Shown here: positions 21,528-33,263 of the stretch, piece by piece
Numbering within the stretch: the stretch's first letter is position 1
Layout of the letters: the number at the start of each line of letters is the position of its first letter
Assembly: GCF_012489685.1 (NCBI RefSeq)
Contig: NC_080042.1
Span: forward strand, 37,267,158 to 37,331,157
DNA length: 64,000 nucleotides
Direction of reading: 5' to 3'
Source of the DNA: Lotus japonicus
Taxonomy: Eukaryota; Streptophyta; Magnoliopsida; Fabales; Fabaceae
The notes under the pieces: generated by a model
Told to the model about the DNA's origin: nothing
What the model saw: the letters and a program-made list of their open reading frames with translations, nothing else
Databases searched by the model: none
Translations under genes and position numbers: made by a program

Positions 21528-22904
21528 TTCCTCTTAGGCTTGTCAGCCTTCTTCTTCTTCTTCTGATCGACACCATCAGAAGGATCAGACTCTTCAGGGG
21601 ATTCCTCCAAGATGATTTTTTCTGAGTCTTCTTCTTGGGAGGAGAATCAAACTCTGGAGCTGGTGGCAGGTTTCTGAAAAACTCGTCCACATCTATCTCA
21701 TCCTAGAAGGATTAGACTCTTCAGGGGATTCCTCCAAGATGATTTTTCTTTGAGTCTTCTTCTTGGGAGGAGAATCAAACTCTGGAGCTGGTGGCAGGTT
21801 TCTGAAAAACTCGTCCACATCTATCTCATACCCTTGTCGCCTCAAATCATCAATGTAGCACAAGATGGCAGTTGGATCATCTGCTTGGGACCATAGAGGG
21901 TAATCAACCAGAGGGACTCTTCTTTGTTTGACTTCATCAAAAGTATCTTCATGAACAGGAGCAACCTTTGTCTTGATCAACCCCATCTTCTTCAAAGATG
22001 TGGAGGTAAAGACATCACTCGCAATGGTCGACAGATCCTCTGTGCATCCTGCTGTAACTAGATCTTCTATGAATTTGCTCTCAATGAATAGATCTGAAAG
22101 CAGTCTTCCAAAAGGAATGTACTTGATGGCAGACTTCAGAGAGGCAGTGGTTCTGGATTTCCTAATACACTCTTTGAGGTAAAAGAACAGGAAGAAGGGA
22201 AGGCAGATCTTCTTGTGGTCTTAAATGAAGAACAACATCACTTTTTGACAAAAGTTGATGTAGTCTGGAGAGCTTCCCTTTGGTCTCTGATTTATGCAAT
22301 GAAGCAGGATCTTGTGCCAGATCCTTAGCTTTGGATGAAGATCCACTAACTTGAAGTCATTCTTGCCAGGTTTATAGGTTGTGTAGAGAGCTTTGTTGGT
22401 TTCTTCTTTTGTCCTGGGTTTCACCTTTGATTCCGTCAGTTGGAATCTGTAGCCTGTGCCAGTGTGTGCACCCAGAAGATCAACAATCGACTTTTCTGTG
22501 ATGATGATTCTTCTGCCGGCAATGTAAGAAACCACCTGAGTATCATCACAGTCGGCGTGTTTCCAGAATTCCTTCACCAGCTTGACATAGACTGGACCTC
22601 AAAGCCTATTGAAGTATTCTTCCCAGCCTTGAACACGAACTTCAGGACGAAGATCATACCCATTTGTAGCAATGTTGTCCAGGTCGAATCTCCATTCAGC
22701 AAGAACCTGGAGTTCTTCAGGAGCATAGACACAATGAACGACACAACCCCGTTCTGCGAGAGGGATCATCTGCCCTTGAGCTTGAGCTTGAGGTTCTGGT
22801 TGATTTCTCTGATTTGCAGAAGTCGATTGACCGGTAATTTGACCTACTTCCATAACTGGAAATCTGGTTCCATCGGCAGTTTCACCTCTGTTGGATTTCA
22901 CCAT
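21528..22904 (-). pseudogene. Env-like ORF of SIRE A, N-terminal part
   Basis: Starts at 22904 (MVKSNRGE) and is homologous to the N-terminal half of SIRE B env, including GCVVHCVYAPEELQVLAEW, EFWKHADCDDTQVV, HPKLRIWHKILLHCINQR and the PPKKK basic patch. The N-terminal half resembles the 'putative plant transposon protein' domain found in such ORFs. Lesions: CGA to TGA just before 22599, CAA to TAA near 22220, and a 127/125-bp tandem duplication at 21578-21829 that ends the frame. Cut at 21528 by G1 copy 1. Confidence 0.75.
21578..21829. repeat. Tandem duplication of about 125 bp inside env
   Basis: 21578-21704 and 21705-21829 are near-identical copies of an env segment (both start AGAAGGAT(C/T)AGACTC and end ATCTATCTCAT). 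SIRE B has a single copy. It is a recent local duplication just inside the G1 insertion junction. Confidence 0.8.
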
Positions 22905-23341
22905 CTTTGAAGCGGTTGAAGGTTTGGGTAGAAAGGAAGACGATGAATGGAGAGAGAGAGATCGTGGGGATAAGGGTTTTGAAAAACTGAAGAGGGAGAG
23001 AGAGAGTAAATCCGTAAGTGATGGAGAACGTGTGTGTATAGTGGGTTTTTTGAAAGTAACCTTTGTTGATAAAAAAGGAAAGTAAAATCAACGGTTAAAA
23101 ATTAGAGACATCATAGCAACAGTTAATACACATATCACACGATGGAGAGAAGCACATCAACACTCATTACGACAGACTGTCAGCACGGGCACAAGGAACG
23201 ATGTATCATAATTACTGACACACGTTTACTGTCTCAGCTTCAAAGTTAGCACCAATGGGTACTTATCCTCTGATGGAGTTACCTTCTGAACTAGACATCT
23301 TCTGATAAAGAAGCATCATAGTCAGAGGTTCTGATCCATCT
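22905..23341 (-). promoter_or_regulatory. Pol-env spacer and gene-like leader of SIRE A env
   Basis: Non-coding 437 bp between the pol stop and env start. In the env direction the last 180 bases look like a plant 5' UTR: a TATA-like ACTATACAC near 23037, then CT-rich tracts, then the ATG. SIRE B has a matching leader (63856-64000). This suggests env may have its own transcript. Confidence 0.35.
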
Positions 23342-26300
23342 TCATGCTGGACAAAAGTCCATATTCAGATTTTTCAGAATGAAATTAAATCTATCCTCTG
23401 CTAAGGGCTTTGTAAAGATATCTGCCCATTGATGGTCAGTATCAACAAACTTCAGAAGAAGTACGCCCTTCTGAACATAATCTCTAATAAATTGATACTT
23501 TACCTCAATGTGTTTTTCCCTTGAGTGTAAGATAGGATTCTTACTCAATGAGATTGCAGCAGTGTTATCACAATAGATTGGGATATTGCTCTCAAGGATT
23601 TGATAATCCTCCAGCTGATGTTTCATCCAGAGCATCTGAGTGCTGCAAAATTGCTACTGAGATATATTCTGCCTCAGCAGTAGATAGTGCAATGGTTGAT
23701 TGCCTCTTGCTTGCCCATGAGACTAAGTTGCTTCCCAGAAATTGACAGTTTCCAGAAGTGCTTTTTCTCTCTGTTCTATCTCCAGCATAATCAGCATCAT
23801 AATAACCTGAACGCTTATACTCTGATGTTTTCTTATACATCAAGCCAAGGTTAGTGGTACCTTTCAGATATCTTAGGATCCTCTTAACAGCAGTTAAGTG
23901 GGTTTCCCTCGGATCTAATTGGAAACGAGCACATAAATGAACACTAAACAAAATATCTGGCCTAGATGCAGTTAAGTATAGAAGTGATCCTATCATACCA
24001 CGATAGAGCTTCTGACAAACTTTACCACTTGCATCTTCTTTCTCCAAGATGCATGTAGGATGCATTGGAGTCTTGGCAATTGTAGATTCCAGCATATTGA
24101 ACTTCTTCAGAAGTTCTTTAGCGTATTTGCTCTGATGGATATATGTTCCTTCTAGTGTTTGATCAACTTGTATTCCCAGAAAGTACTTGAGTTCTCCCAT
24201 CATACTCATTTCAAATTCAGCCTGCATCATCTCAGAAAATTCTTTGCATAGAGATTGATTAGCAGAAGCAAATATAATATCATCAACATAAATTTGCACA
24301 ATTAAGATATCATCTTTGTAAGTTTTGCAAAAGAGATTTGTATCTACTTTACCCCTTACAAACTCATTCTCTAGAAGGAATGAGCTGAGTCTCTCATACC
24401 ATGCTCTGGGAGCTTGCTTCAGACCATAGAGAGATTTCTTCAACTTGAAAACATGGTCTGAGTTCTTCTCATCCTCAAAATCTGGGGGTTGATGAACATA
24501 GACTTCCTCTGAGATGTAACCATTTAGGAAGGCACTCTTAACATCCATCTGATGAAGAATTATGTTGTGATTCACTGAGAAGGAGATCAACAGTCTGATT
24601 GCTTCTAGTCTTGCTACTGGAGAAAATGTCTCAGTATAGTCTATTCCTTCCTGCTGACTGTATCCTTGAGCAACTAGCCTTGCCTTGTTTCTGACTACAT
24701 CTCCTTTCTCATTTAGCTTGTTTCTGAACACCCATTTGGTTCCAATAACATGAACACTTTGAGGTTTCTTCACTAGGCTCCAAACATCATTCTTGGAAAA
24801 TTGATTCAGTTCTTCTTCCATAGCCAGAATCCAGTCCTCATCCTGAAGAGCTTCTTCAATTGACTTGGGTTCAATTAAGGACACTAATCCTTTCAGACTG
24901 AGCAAGGTCTCTTCAGAGGGTCTGAAGGCTGATCTGGTTCGGACTGGTTCATCTTTGTTGCCCAGAATCAATTTCTTAGGATGAGCCGCAGTGATTCTGC
25001 TCTTCTTCTTCTGAGATTGTGAATCAGAGGGACCAGCTTCTTCTTCTGGTTCTTCTTCTTCTGGATCAGCTTCCTCTGGAGCTTTGCCTTTGTCAGAAAC
25101 ATTTATGCTTAAATCTGCAAACTTCTCAACTAGCTTTGACTGATCAGAGTCAAGCTTATCATCAAATCTAACATGAATAGATTCTTCAATTGTTTTAGCA
25201 TCAGTATTATAAAATCTGAAACCTTTAGATCGATCAGAATAACCGAGTGATAGACATTTAGAAGACTTAGCATCAAACTTATGCAATCTATCCTTAGTGT
25301 TAAGAACATAACAAACACAACCAAAATGATGAAAATAAGAAATGTTGGGTTTTATATTCTTCCACAATTCATAAGGAGTCTTATTTAGAATTGGTCTCAC
25401 AGAGATTCTGTTCTGAATGTAACACGCTGTGTTTAGTGCCTCTGCCCAAAAGTGCTTAGCCATGCCAGTTTCTTGGAGCATGGTTCTAGCCATCTCCTGA
25501 AGAGTTCTGTTCTTCCTCTCAACAACCCCATTTTGTTGAGGAGTTCTGGGACAAGAGAAATCATGTGCAATTCCATAGGAATCAAACAGACTCTCAAACT
25601 TGTCATTCTCAAACTCTCCACCATGGTCACTTCTGACACGCACAATCCTACAAGCCTTCTCGTTTTGCACTTGGGCTATGAAGGTAGAGAACACAGCATG
25701 AGACTCATCCTTGCGGGTTAGAAATTTTACCCATGTCCAGCGGCTATAGTCGTCAACAATGACAATCCCATATCTCTTGCCACCTATAGACTCAGTTTTC
25801 ACTGGTCCAAACAGGTCGATATACAGAAGTTCCAACGGCCTTGAGGTTGAGACAACATTCTTTGCCTTGAAAAGGACTTTTGTGAATTTTCCTTTCTGAC
25901 ATGCTTCACAAAGAGCGTCTGAAGAGAACTTCAGAGTGGGTAAGCCCCTGACAAGGTTGAGCTTACTCAGCTGAGAAATCTTTCTCACACTGGCATGCCC
26001 TAACCGTCTATGCCATACCCACTGCTCCTCATTAACAGAAAGAAGGCACTTCACATTCTGAGCTTCCAACTCAGATAATCTGAACTTATAAATGTTGTTC
26101 TTCCTCTTGCTGTTAAACAGAACAGAGCCATCGATCTGACTTACAACCCGGCAGGACTTTTGATTGAAGATAACATCATAACCCTTGTCAGCTAATTGAC
26201 TTAAAGACAATAAGTCATGAGTTAAGCCGTCTACCAATAAAACATTGTCAATGCATGGACTACTATCTACACAAATAGTACCAGTACCAACAATTTTCAC

Positions 26301-26423
26301 TCCTCCAGGCTTAAGTTTTAGCTCTTGGAACATATGCCTTTCTCCCGTCATGTGACGCGAGCATCCACTGTCCAGATACCATGATTGGTGTTTCAGTGGA
26401 GCTATCAAGGATATCTGCAACAT
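23342..26423 (-). pseudogene. pol: Copia pol of SIRE A: protease, integrase, RT, RNase H
   Basis: Main frame 23592-26423 (943 residues) and the last part in another frame (23342-23635). Order of motifs: protease WYLDSGCSRHM near residue 16, integrase zinc finger (H-x3-H...C-x2-C), integrase core (DLFGPV, SDHGGEF, QQNGVVERKNRT), RT (RLVAQGYSQ, LYGLKQAPRAWY, YVDDIIF), RNase H (DADYAGD...LSTAEAEYIS; ADIFTKPL at the end). One extra base near 23650 shifts the end of RNase H. Otherwise the frame is open, so this is a recently damaged copy. Confidence 0.88.
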
Positions 26424-27191
26424 AGATAATCTTATCCTTAGGTACCCACTTTCTGGGTCCTCTCTTGTTAGTTACCCCAGAGGTTCTGATCACCTTGGGT
26501 TTCTCAACATGATAATGTAAAGGAATTTGAGCATGATATTTAGACATGGAGAAGGTTCCCTTTTTGAGAGGGGGGTTAGCAACTTTAACAGGTAAAAGTT
26601 CAGGCAATATAGTACCAGAGGGAACAAAGCATTCATATAATGATTTAGCCTTAGGCATAGGAGGCTCATTTCTATTAGGTTTAGAATGGCCAAAGCCATG
26701 CATTCCATTTCTGCTTACGCCATAGATCATTGAAGCCATTAAGCTTCTGTCTACGCTTTTAGCCAGGAATCTTTGAAAGGATTTTTCATATTTAGATTCA
26801 TGCTTACTATCAGAGGCATCACAAGCAATTACTTCTTCTAACTTAGCAATTTGGTTCTTAAGCACAGAGTTAGAATTCACTAAAGCATGATTATCATTTT
26901 TCAAATCAGAAATAATTTTCTCATGTTTAGAAGGAGTCTTAGAAGCAGCAGAGAAATCCTTTTTCAACTTCTTATGTTTAGTCAATAAGGAGTTATACTT
27001 ATCCATAATATCAGACAAGGCATGTTTTAGTTCAGAGGTTGAGATAGAAGCGAATACCTCATTTTCATCGTCTGAATTAGGATCTTCTTCTGATGCTGAG
27101 TCAGAGTCAGCTGCATCCTTTGACTCTGCTCCTTTGACTTTGACAGTAGCCATGAGCCCTTGAACTTCACAATCAGAGTCAACATCCCCAA
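26311..27191 (-). pseudogene. gag: SIRE A gag, C-terminal part
   Basis: Acidic and Ser-rich segment (DSDSASEEDPNSDDENE), then a coiled-coil-like Lys/Leu-rich stretch, then a basic segment. It is open to the G2 junction at 27191. It overlaps the start of pol by about 110 bp in a different frame, so gag-pol synthesis would need a frameshift, or one base has been lost. The zinc knuckle and most of the capsid region are missing: they lay between here and the N-terminal piece at 38718-38895 and were deleted. Confidence 0.75.
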
Positions 27192-28105
27192 TGTAACACC
27201 CCGATTTCCGGGTGTCACTTTAGTAACAAAAAATAACTCTTTACGCGGAAAATAGGTAATTTTTTTTTTTCGTTTGATTCCTTTTAAATAAAGCAATAGA
27301 AAATAAAGACATAACCCAACCACTAAACTAACCAATATACATCAAATATAGACATGTACAGCCTCAGCTGCACTTCCATGCCACGCGCACTCGCAGTGAC
27401 TCCAAAGTAGTGTGCCCGTAGGCAAATATATACAAAACCAGAAGTGTGACTAAGAAAGTTTATAATTACAACCCACTAGGAGAAAGTCGGCCTCAAAATG
27501 GCCTAAACAAAGACCCCTACGGTCCGACTGACTCACTGTGATCCCTCAGTAAGAGAACCACACAAAAGTCATGCGTCGGGAACCTACCCTGTCCCAAAAG
27601 CAAAACAAATCAGAATTCTACACAAACCATGACGCCTGCCTAAACTACCCTTCCAGTACCAAGTCCACCGCGAACTGAAGTCGGCAAGTTGAAGCTCTGC
27701 TCCATGCATCGTAGAACTCCTTTCGTCAGACGTCCACGCTCGTCAGTCCGGTCCTCCATGACCCTTCCCCGGTACGTCGCTCGAAGACCCACAAGATAGA
27801 TCACCCAAGCGGTGGGGGCAAGTCGATCAACCATCTCAAACCTGATCCCCCCCGAGGGAGAGACCATCGAAAACCAATCCATCGTCAACATCTAGCAGCA
27901 AGCCGACCGCCCAAACACAAACATGAAACCAAAGCCAAGGCGCTAGGGTCAACTCACGGAAATAAGTAGATATACACTCAACATGTGATAGGGTATAGAT
28001 ATATATATGTTGTTATATATATATATATAAATAATCCTAGCATGTTATTGGCTCTAACAATGCTTCAATAAATCAAACAGCACACAATTCCAGTCAGAAT
28101 GAATG
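27192..28105 (-). repeat. Partial G2 LTR (914 bp)
   Basis: Starts with the G2 LTR terminus TGTAACACCCC against SIRE gag and runs as far as the point GAATG, where a second, complete G2 LTR begins (28106). Its end matches the sequence at about 29015 inside the complete LTR. It is the outer remnant of a G2 element that received another G2 insertion inside its LTR. Confidence 0.8.
27640..27891 (-). pseudogene. LTR-encoded ORF remnant (partial G2 LTR)
   Basis: 83 residues with the conserved block DWFSMVSPSGG, LRATYRGRVMEDR, GRLTKGVLR, homologous to the G1 LTR ORF. It starts at the Met equivalent to G1 residue 20 and lacks the acidic tail. Confidence 0.5.
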
Positions 28106-28490
28106 TGTAACACCCCGATTTCCGGGTGCCACTTTAGTAACCAAAAATAACTCTACGCGGAAAACAGGTAATTTTTTCCGTTTGATTCCTTTTAAATCAA
28201 GCAATAGGAAATAAAGACATAGCCCAACCACTAAACTAACCAATATACATCAAATATAAACAGGTACAGCCTCAGCTGCACTTCCACGTCACGCGCACTC
28301 GCAGTGACTCCAAAGTAGTGTGCTCGTAGGAAAATATATACAGAACCAGAACTGTAAGTAAAAGTATCAAAAGTACAGTCATCCAAGAGAAAGTCGGCCT
28401 CAGAATGGCCTAGGCAAAGACCCCTATGGTCCGACTGACTCACTGTGATCCCTCAGTAAGAGAACCACACAAAAGCCATGCGTCGGGAAC

Positions 28491-28712
28491 CTACCCTGTC
28501 CCAAGAGCAAAACGAATCAGAGCTCTACACAAAATATGACGCCTGCCTAAACCTACCCTCCCAGTACCGAGTCCACAGCGAACTGAAGTTAGCAAGTTGA
28601 AGCTCAGCTCCATGCGTCGTAAAGCTCCTTTCGTCAGACGTCCACGCTCGTCAGTCCGGTCCTCCATGACCCTTCCCCGGTACGTCGCCCGATGACCCAC
28701 AAGATAGATCAC
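28491..28712 (-). pseudogene. LTR-encoded ORF remnant (G2 3' LTR)
   Basis: Contains GHRATYRGRVMEDR and GRLTKGALRRMELSFN. The upstream part (MVSPSG block) is cut off by a stop near 28713, so this copy is broken. Confidence 0.5.
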
Positions 28713-29048
28713 CTAAGCGGTGGGGGCATGACGGTCCACCAACTCATACCTGATCCCCCACGAGGGAGAGACCATCGAAACCCAATCCACCGTCGACATC
28801 TGGCAGCAGGCCGATCGCGCAAACACAAAGATGAAACCAAATCCAAGGCGCCAGGGTCAACTCACGGAAATAAGTAGATATACACTCAACATGTGATATG
28901 GGGTATAGATATATATGTTGATATATATATATATATAAACAATCCTAGCATGTTATTGGCTCTAACAATGCTTCAATAAATCAAACAGCACACAATTCCA
29001 GTTAGAATGAATGTATGCGTGAAATGCAATCATGATCCGGATTGTGAC

Positions 29049-29242
29049 GCGTTCCCGTTCGCCACAAGTGAAGCATTCCTGTTCTTCACTATGGATGAAC
29101 CATTCCCGTTATTCATCCTTGGTGAACCATTCCCGTATTCACCGAATGATTAACCATTCCCGTTATTCATCATTAATGCATTGGTGAACCATTCCCGTTA
29201 TTCACCATGAGATGCACAGGTGAACCATTCCCGTTATTCACC
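29049..29242 (-). repeat. G2 hairpin array 1: seven stem-loops with TTCCCGTT loops
   Basis: Each unit keeps the loop TTCCCGTT (one has TTCCTGTT) but has a different stem: GCG/CGC, AGTGAA/TTCACT, GATGAA/TTCATC, GGTGAA/TTCACC (three times), and a GAT(T)AA/TTCATC form. Both arms change together, which a simple minisatellite would not do. The other G2 LTR has the same array near 36266-36460. Confidence 0.65.
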
Positions 29243-29327
29243 CGATTGATGCAATATGGTTAGCCAAACATCGAATCGTCCTCACCACATAAGTGTTTAG
29301 CTCAAACCCAAACTCAAAACAACCCAA

Positions 29328-29580
29328 GAGTTAGTGTCGGTCAATACAACACAACTCGGAGTTAGTGTCGGTCAATACAACACAACTCCCACAACAAAAC
29401 CCACAAACAAAGCCCAGAGTCAGTGTCGGTCAATACAACACGACTCGGAGTTAGTGTCGGTCAATACAACACAACTCCAAGACCCAAAACCCAGAGTTAG
29501 TGTCGGTCAATACAACACAACTCGATTACAAAACCCAACGTCAAAACCCAGGGTTAGTGTCGGTCAATACAACACAACCC
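29328..29580 (-). repeat. G2 hairpin array 2: six 30-bp units
   Basis: Units at 29328, 29359, 29417, 29448, 29494 and 29551. The centre GTGTCGGTCAATACAACAC is fixed, including GTGT/ACAC pairing; the ends are GAGTT/AACTC in most units, GAGTC/GACTC at 29417 and GGGTT/AACCC at 29551. Both arms change together. The spacers differ. Confidence 0.68.
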
Positions 29581-31030
29581 CAACAATAAGAGTACTAAAG
29601 TACTCGGTGACTTTCAATCATCACCATAGCTCACCTTAGTGGCTTTCCCCAATTCCAAAACCCACAACAAAAGTCGACTTTTCCCCGTCTTTCGCAATCA
29701 TTTTCTCCTTTAGGTTCCCTATATTTATTCGTTTAGTAAAAACGTTCGAATTGAATTAGTCAAGTTATGAGTTTATTTCTCAAAGTCTAAGTCTCCCAAA
29801 GTCTCTAGTTTGCGAAATTCTAATCATTCTAATTTTCCAAAAACCCTCCAAAAGAAGTTTCCCGGGGAAAGTCTAAGTAACCCAACGAATACCAACAAAT
29901 GGCTAAGTCTCAAACCCCTCGTTTGAACTTGCCCAGGGATGTTCATCCAACCCGAAATATCAAAGATCACCAAGTCAATGAATCTCCACTCCGAAGTCGC
30001 GTCAAAACGCACAATCCAACAATATCACAATATCACAAGTTATGGAAAAACATCATAACATCCGTTCACCAACATAATCAACATCAAGTAAAGCATAAGT
30101 CGAATTTATCGACGCCTATCATGCAGTCATAGCTAATAGTAAGTTTCCCTAACCTCGAGCTGCTCCAGCCTCGTGATCTAAATCTCCTTCACACAAATGC
30201 TCTGAAACTCCCAAAGTTCCTTCAACTGAACCTCGGAGAAAAACAAAGCAGAATCCAAACAAAATCGATTAGTTCGATCACAATACAACTCATAAACGCT
30301 AAACAAAGCATTAAAGCTTCAGAATACAACAATCGGATACGAAAAGACAAGTTTTCGAAAACGAAAAACTTCCCCCCCATTGATATAGCTCTCGGCCATA
30401 ACGGAAAAAGGGCTCCGGCTCTTTTTCTTCGATCAAATCTGTTTACAAGGTAGTTTTAGGGTAAAACTAAGGCAAAGAAACTGTCGGAACAATTTTCGGA
30501 CGATCGGATCAAAATACGGCTATTCAGGGGCGTTTTGGTCCAAAATAAAAGCTCAAAACCTCAAAGTTATCAGTTCGGAAAACAAATTTGACAGCAATGA
30601 TCCTAACGACATCCGTGACAACAACTCCTAAAGGCACGAAGTCAGATTACGACTTTTAGACAATAAAGTTTCGAAATGTGCGACAAAAGGGTTTTGAATC
30701 AGTTTTTCAGATCTTGGACAACTCGATCCATATCGGCGAATACCGACGGAGGTTTTAGGCTCTTGGGCACGTAGAGAACAAACCCCAACAGAGAAATCAG
30801 GAAAAACTGACAGTTTTACAAAAAGCTCAAAACTTTGAGCACAGAAACGACTACAGAAACGCAGTAGAAACAATAATCAGAGGTAAGAATCAAGCTATTT
30901 ACCTCGGTACCTTGAAGTAGGGACGAACTACGCGAAGATCGGTCGAGTTTCGGCGAAAAATTCTTCTCCCCCTCTCCTCCCTAACTCGCGGCCTCAAGAG
31001 AAAGAAAATGAAGATATTTTGCTTTTTCGA

Positions 31031-31040
31031 CTATTTATAG
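31031..31040 (-). promoter_or_regulatory. TATA box of the G2 3' LTR
   Basis: CTATAAATAG on the minus strand at the position equivalent to the G1 box. Confidence 0.6.
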
Positions 31041-31731
31041 GCAGGTGAAATCGCGGGAAAATGAAAATTTCGCGATTCCGATTTTTGCAGCACGTTCACC
31101 GATGAATTCTAAGAGAGATTCTGGCGACAGATTTCCAGAACTCAAAGCAAATCTCTGACATTTGGGAAAAACGATATCTAAAATCCCAAAAGCGGTGTAA
31201 GTTAATCTGTCCCGAAAAACTACTTTTTGCTGCGATGCTCAGACGACAAAACTTCCTTCTGAAGAAAGATTGGAAACGTTGAAACAAATCTGGCAATGCA
31301 GACAGAAACTTCGTTAGAAGTCCCGAAAAGAAAAAGTCTTCATCCAACGATCGAATCTAGGGTTTCGAAGCAAAGAAATTAGCGTCGTCAGACTTCCGAA
31401 AAGTGAATACTATCGTGCGTACAGTCTAGGGTTCCGAAATGAAACGCTGGTCGAAGGAAAAATAAAGAGAACCTTTAAATTTTCCAAGGATTTGAAATCT
31501 CACTTAAAACGTTGCTCTAAAAGCGAAATTAGCCTATTCTGGACACGCTCGCCATAAGGCAGGCGTGCAGACGACTCGCACTAATTCCTACAGCGACTAC
31601 GCAACATTCCTCAAGCAATTCCTGAACTTTCTTCTTCATTAATCTTCCTCAAACATCAAACTCCTGTCACGCTTACACTGATTGTACGCGTGAGTCGGAA
31701 ATTAACTTGTTCTGTAAATCCAGGTCTTACA

Positions 31732-33263
31732 ATACTCCCTTCCAAAAAGAAAGTTTCGTCCTCGAAACTCAGAGTTCTGCGAAAAGTCCGGGATACAATT
31801 CCTTGATCTTGTCTTCCAATTCCTATGTAGTATTGCCCGTGTCATTGTTCCTCATAACCTTTACTTAAGCAATTTGTTTTCCCCTTAACTGTTTCACTCT
31901 TCTATCTCCACTGCTAACTGTCGGCGGCTCAAAAGACAAACCATCATTCAACTTCATGTCGTCTGGTTCGATCACTTGCGTCGGATCTCTGCTTGAAATG
32001 ATACTGGTTGGCACTCCGTGCAGTCACACAATCTTAGCCACTTTCTTCTTTACTTTCGGACGTCCGAAATTCTTCTTAAACTCGGTGCCTCTCTGTCATT
32101 TCAAAGTAAATACTCAACTTGTCCTCGTGATCTTCATCTACCGTCCAAAACTCCACTTGTCCGTTCGATAACTCCTGGACAAATCATCCCCTTGGAAACC
32201 GCTAGTCCATTAAAACACCTCCAACTTCGTAACTATCTTTACACACCAAGAAATCAAGCTTCTACTTAGTCACTATTCGAATTAAAACTCGACTTATGTC
32301 CTTATTTCTTGTCCTTCACTAATCTTATCCCCTTCCACATCAATTTGTCAACAACTTATAAAATAATCCTCCTCTTAATATCTAACAATCCATTATTATC
32401 GTCTTCTTCCTCAAAACTTCCCTCGCTCGACCTATTTACACTTCGCACAAATCGAGACTTATCCTCTAGAAGATTAAATCATAACTATACCTCAATAGAC
32501 TTAACTCGCCATTTTATCATCCGATCCTTCAACATTCCGAGATTTAACTGTTATCGTAACCGCTAACACCACTAAACCTCTTATGTGTACATGAATCTCA
32601 GCTCACTAGGTCAACCTTAGCCCTAGGATTCTCATTCAACTTTAGTAAAATTCACTTGTTATCCGTAATATGCATCATCAAAATCCATAACAAAGTTCCA
32701 TTGACCCTTAAACTGTACGAAACTCGTCCAAATATAACAACCTCAGGTATTCATCTTAATACCAACATTTTCTTTTCTGTAACTTAATCATCCTCCAATC
32801 ACTCCAACACTTAGTCTCTCGATCAGAACCTGACGAGACTTCATGTCTCACGCGTTTGGGATAAAATCAATTGGCTTAAAATCTAAACCTTCACTAAGTT
32901 TGAACCACCAATATCCTTTAACTCTCCAACACCTCTTAAATGAATATTCATTTCTTAAAGCTACAACTCCTTCCCAAGGAAAGTCAATTACTTAACACGA
33001 ACTTTTCTCTCAAATCCGACTAATCCTCGATCAATTCAAATTCATCTTACACCTCCTTCTATCAAAGTCCATAACCAGCTGTGATTCCGAATATCACACC
33101 CTCAATATTAGGTTGATCAGGCCTAATACATCGAAGGTGGAAATTTAGAAAATACCCACTGGAACAGTCAATGAGTTCCTAACATCCAGTAACCACAATA
33201 TCCTGATATCAAGTCCCTAACAATTCCGCTAAGAAACCACACAACCTCAGTCCATGTAAAAGG
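31732..33263 (-). pseudogene. G2 integrase and chromodomain remnants
   Basis: 31732-31750 is the polypurine tract. 31790-31980 aligns with the G1 chromodomain end but has two stops. At about 31985 it jumps to the G1 integrase segment around the second catalytic Asp (SDRDP in G1, here SSRDP), so about 240 codons are deleted. From about 32050 to 33240 I see no recognisable domain, only many stops. Confidence 0.6.

Larger units (their letters stand above)
28106..31731 (-). repeat. Complete G2 LTR (3' LTR)
   Basis: 3626 bp, TGTAACACC...CTTACA. Holds an ORF remnant (28491-28712), an AT-dinucleotide run (about 28921-28938), two hairpin arrays (29049-29242, 29328-29580) and a TATA box (31031-31040). 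Confidence 0.85.

Noticed and set aside
29334..29639. Plus-strand 101-residue frame with repeated VSVGQYNTT
   Set aside because: Produced by the 30-bp hairpin repeats of the G2 LTR; not on the transcript strand.
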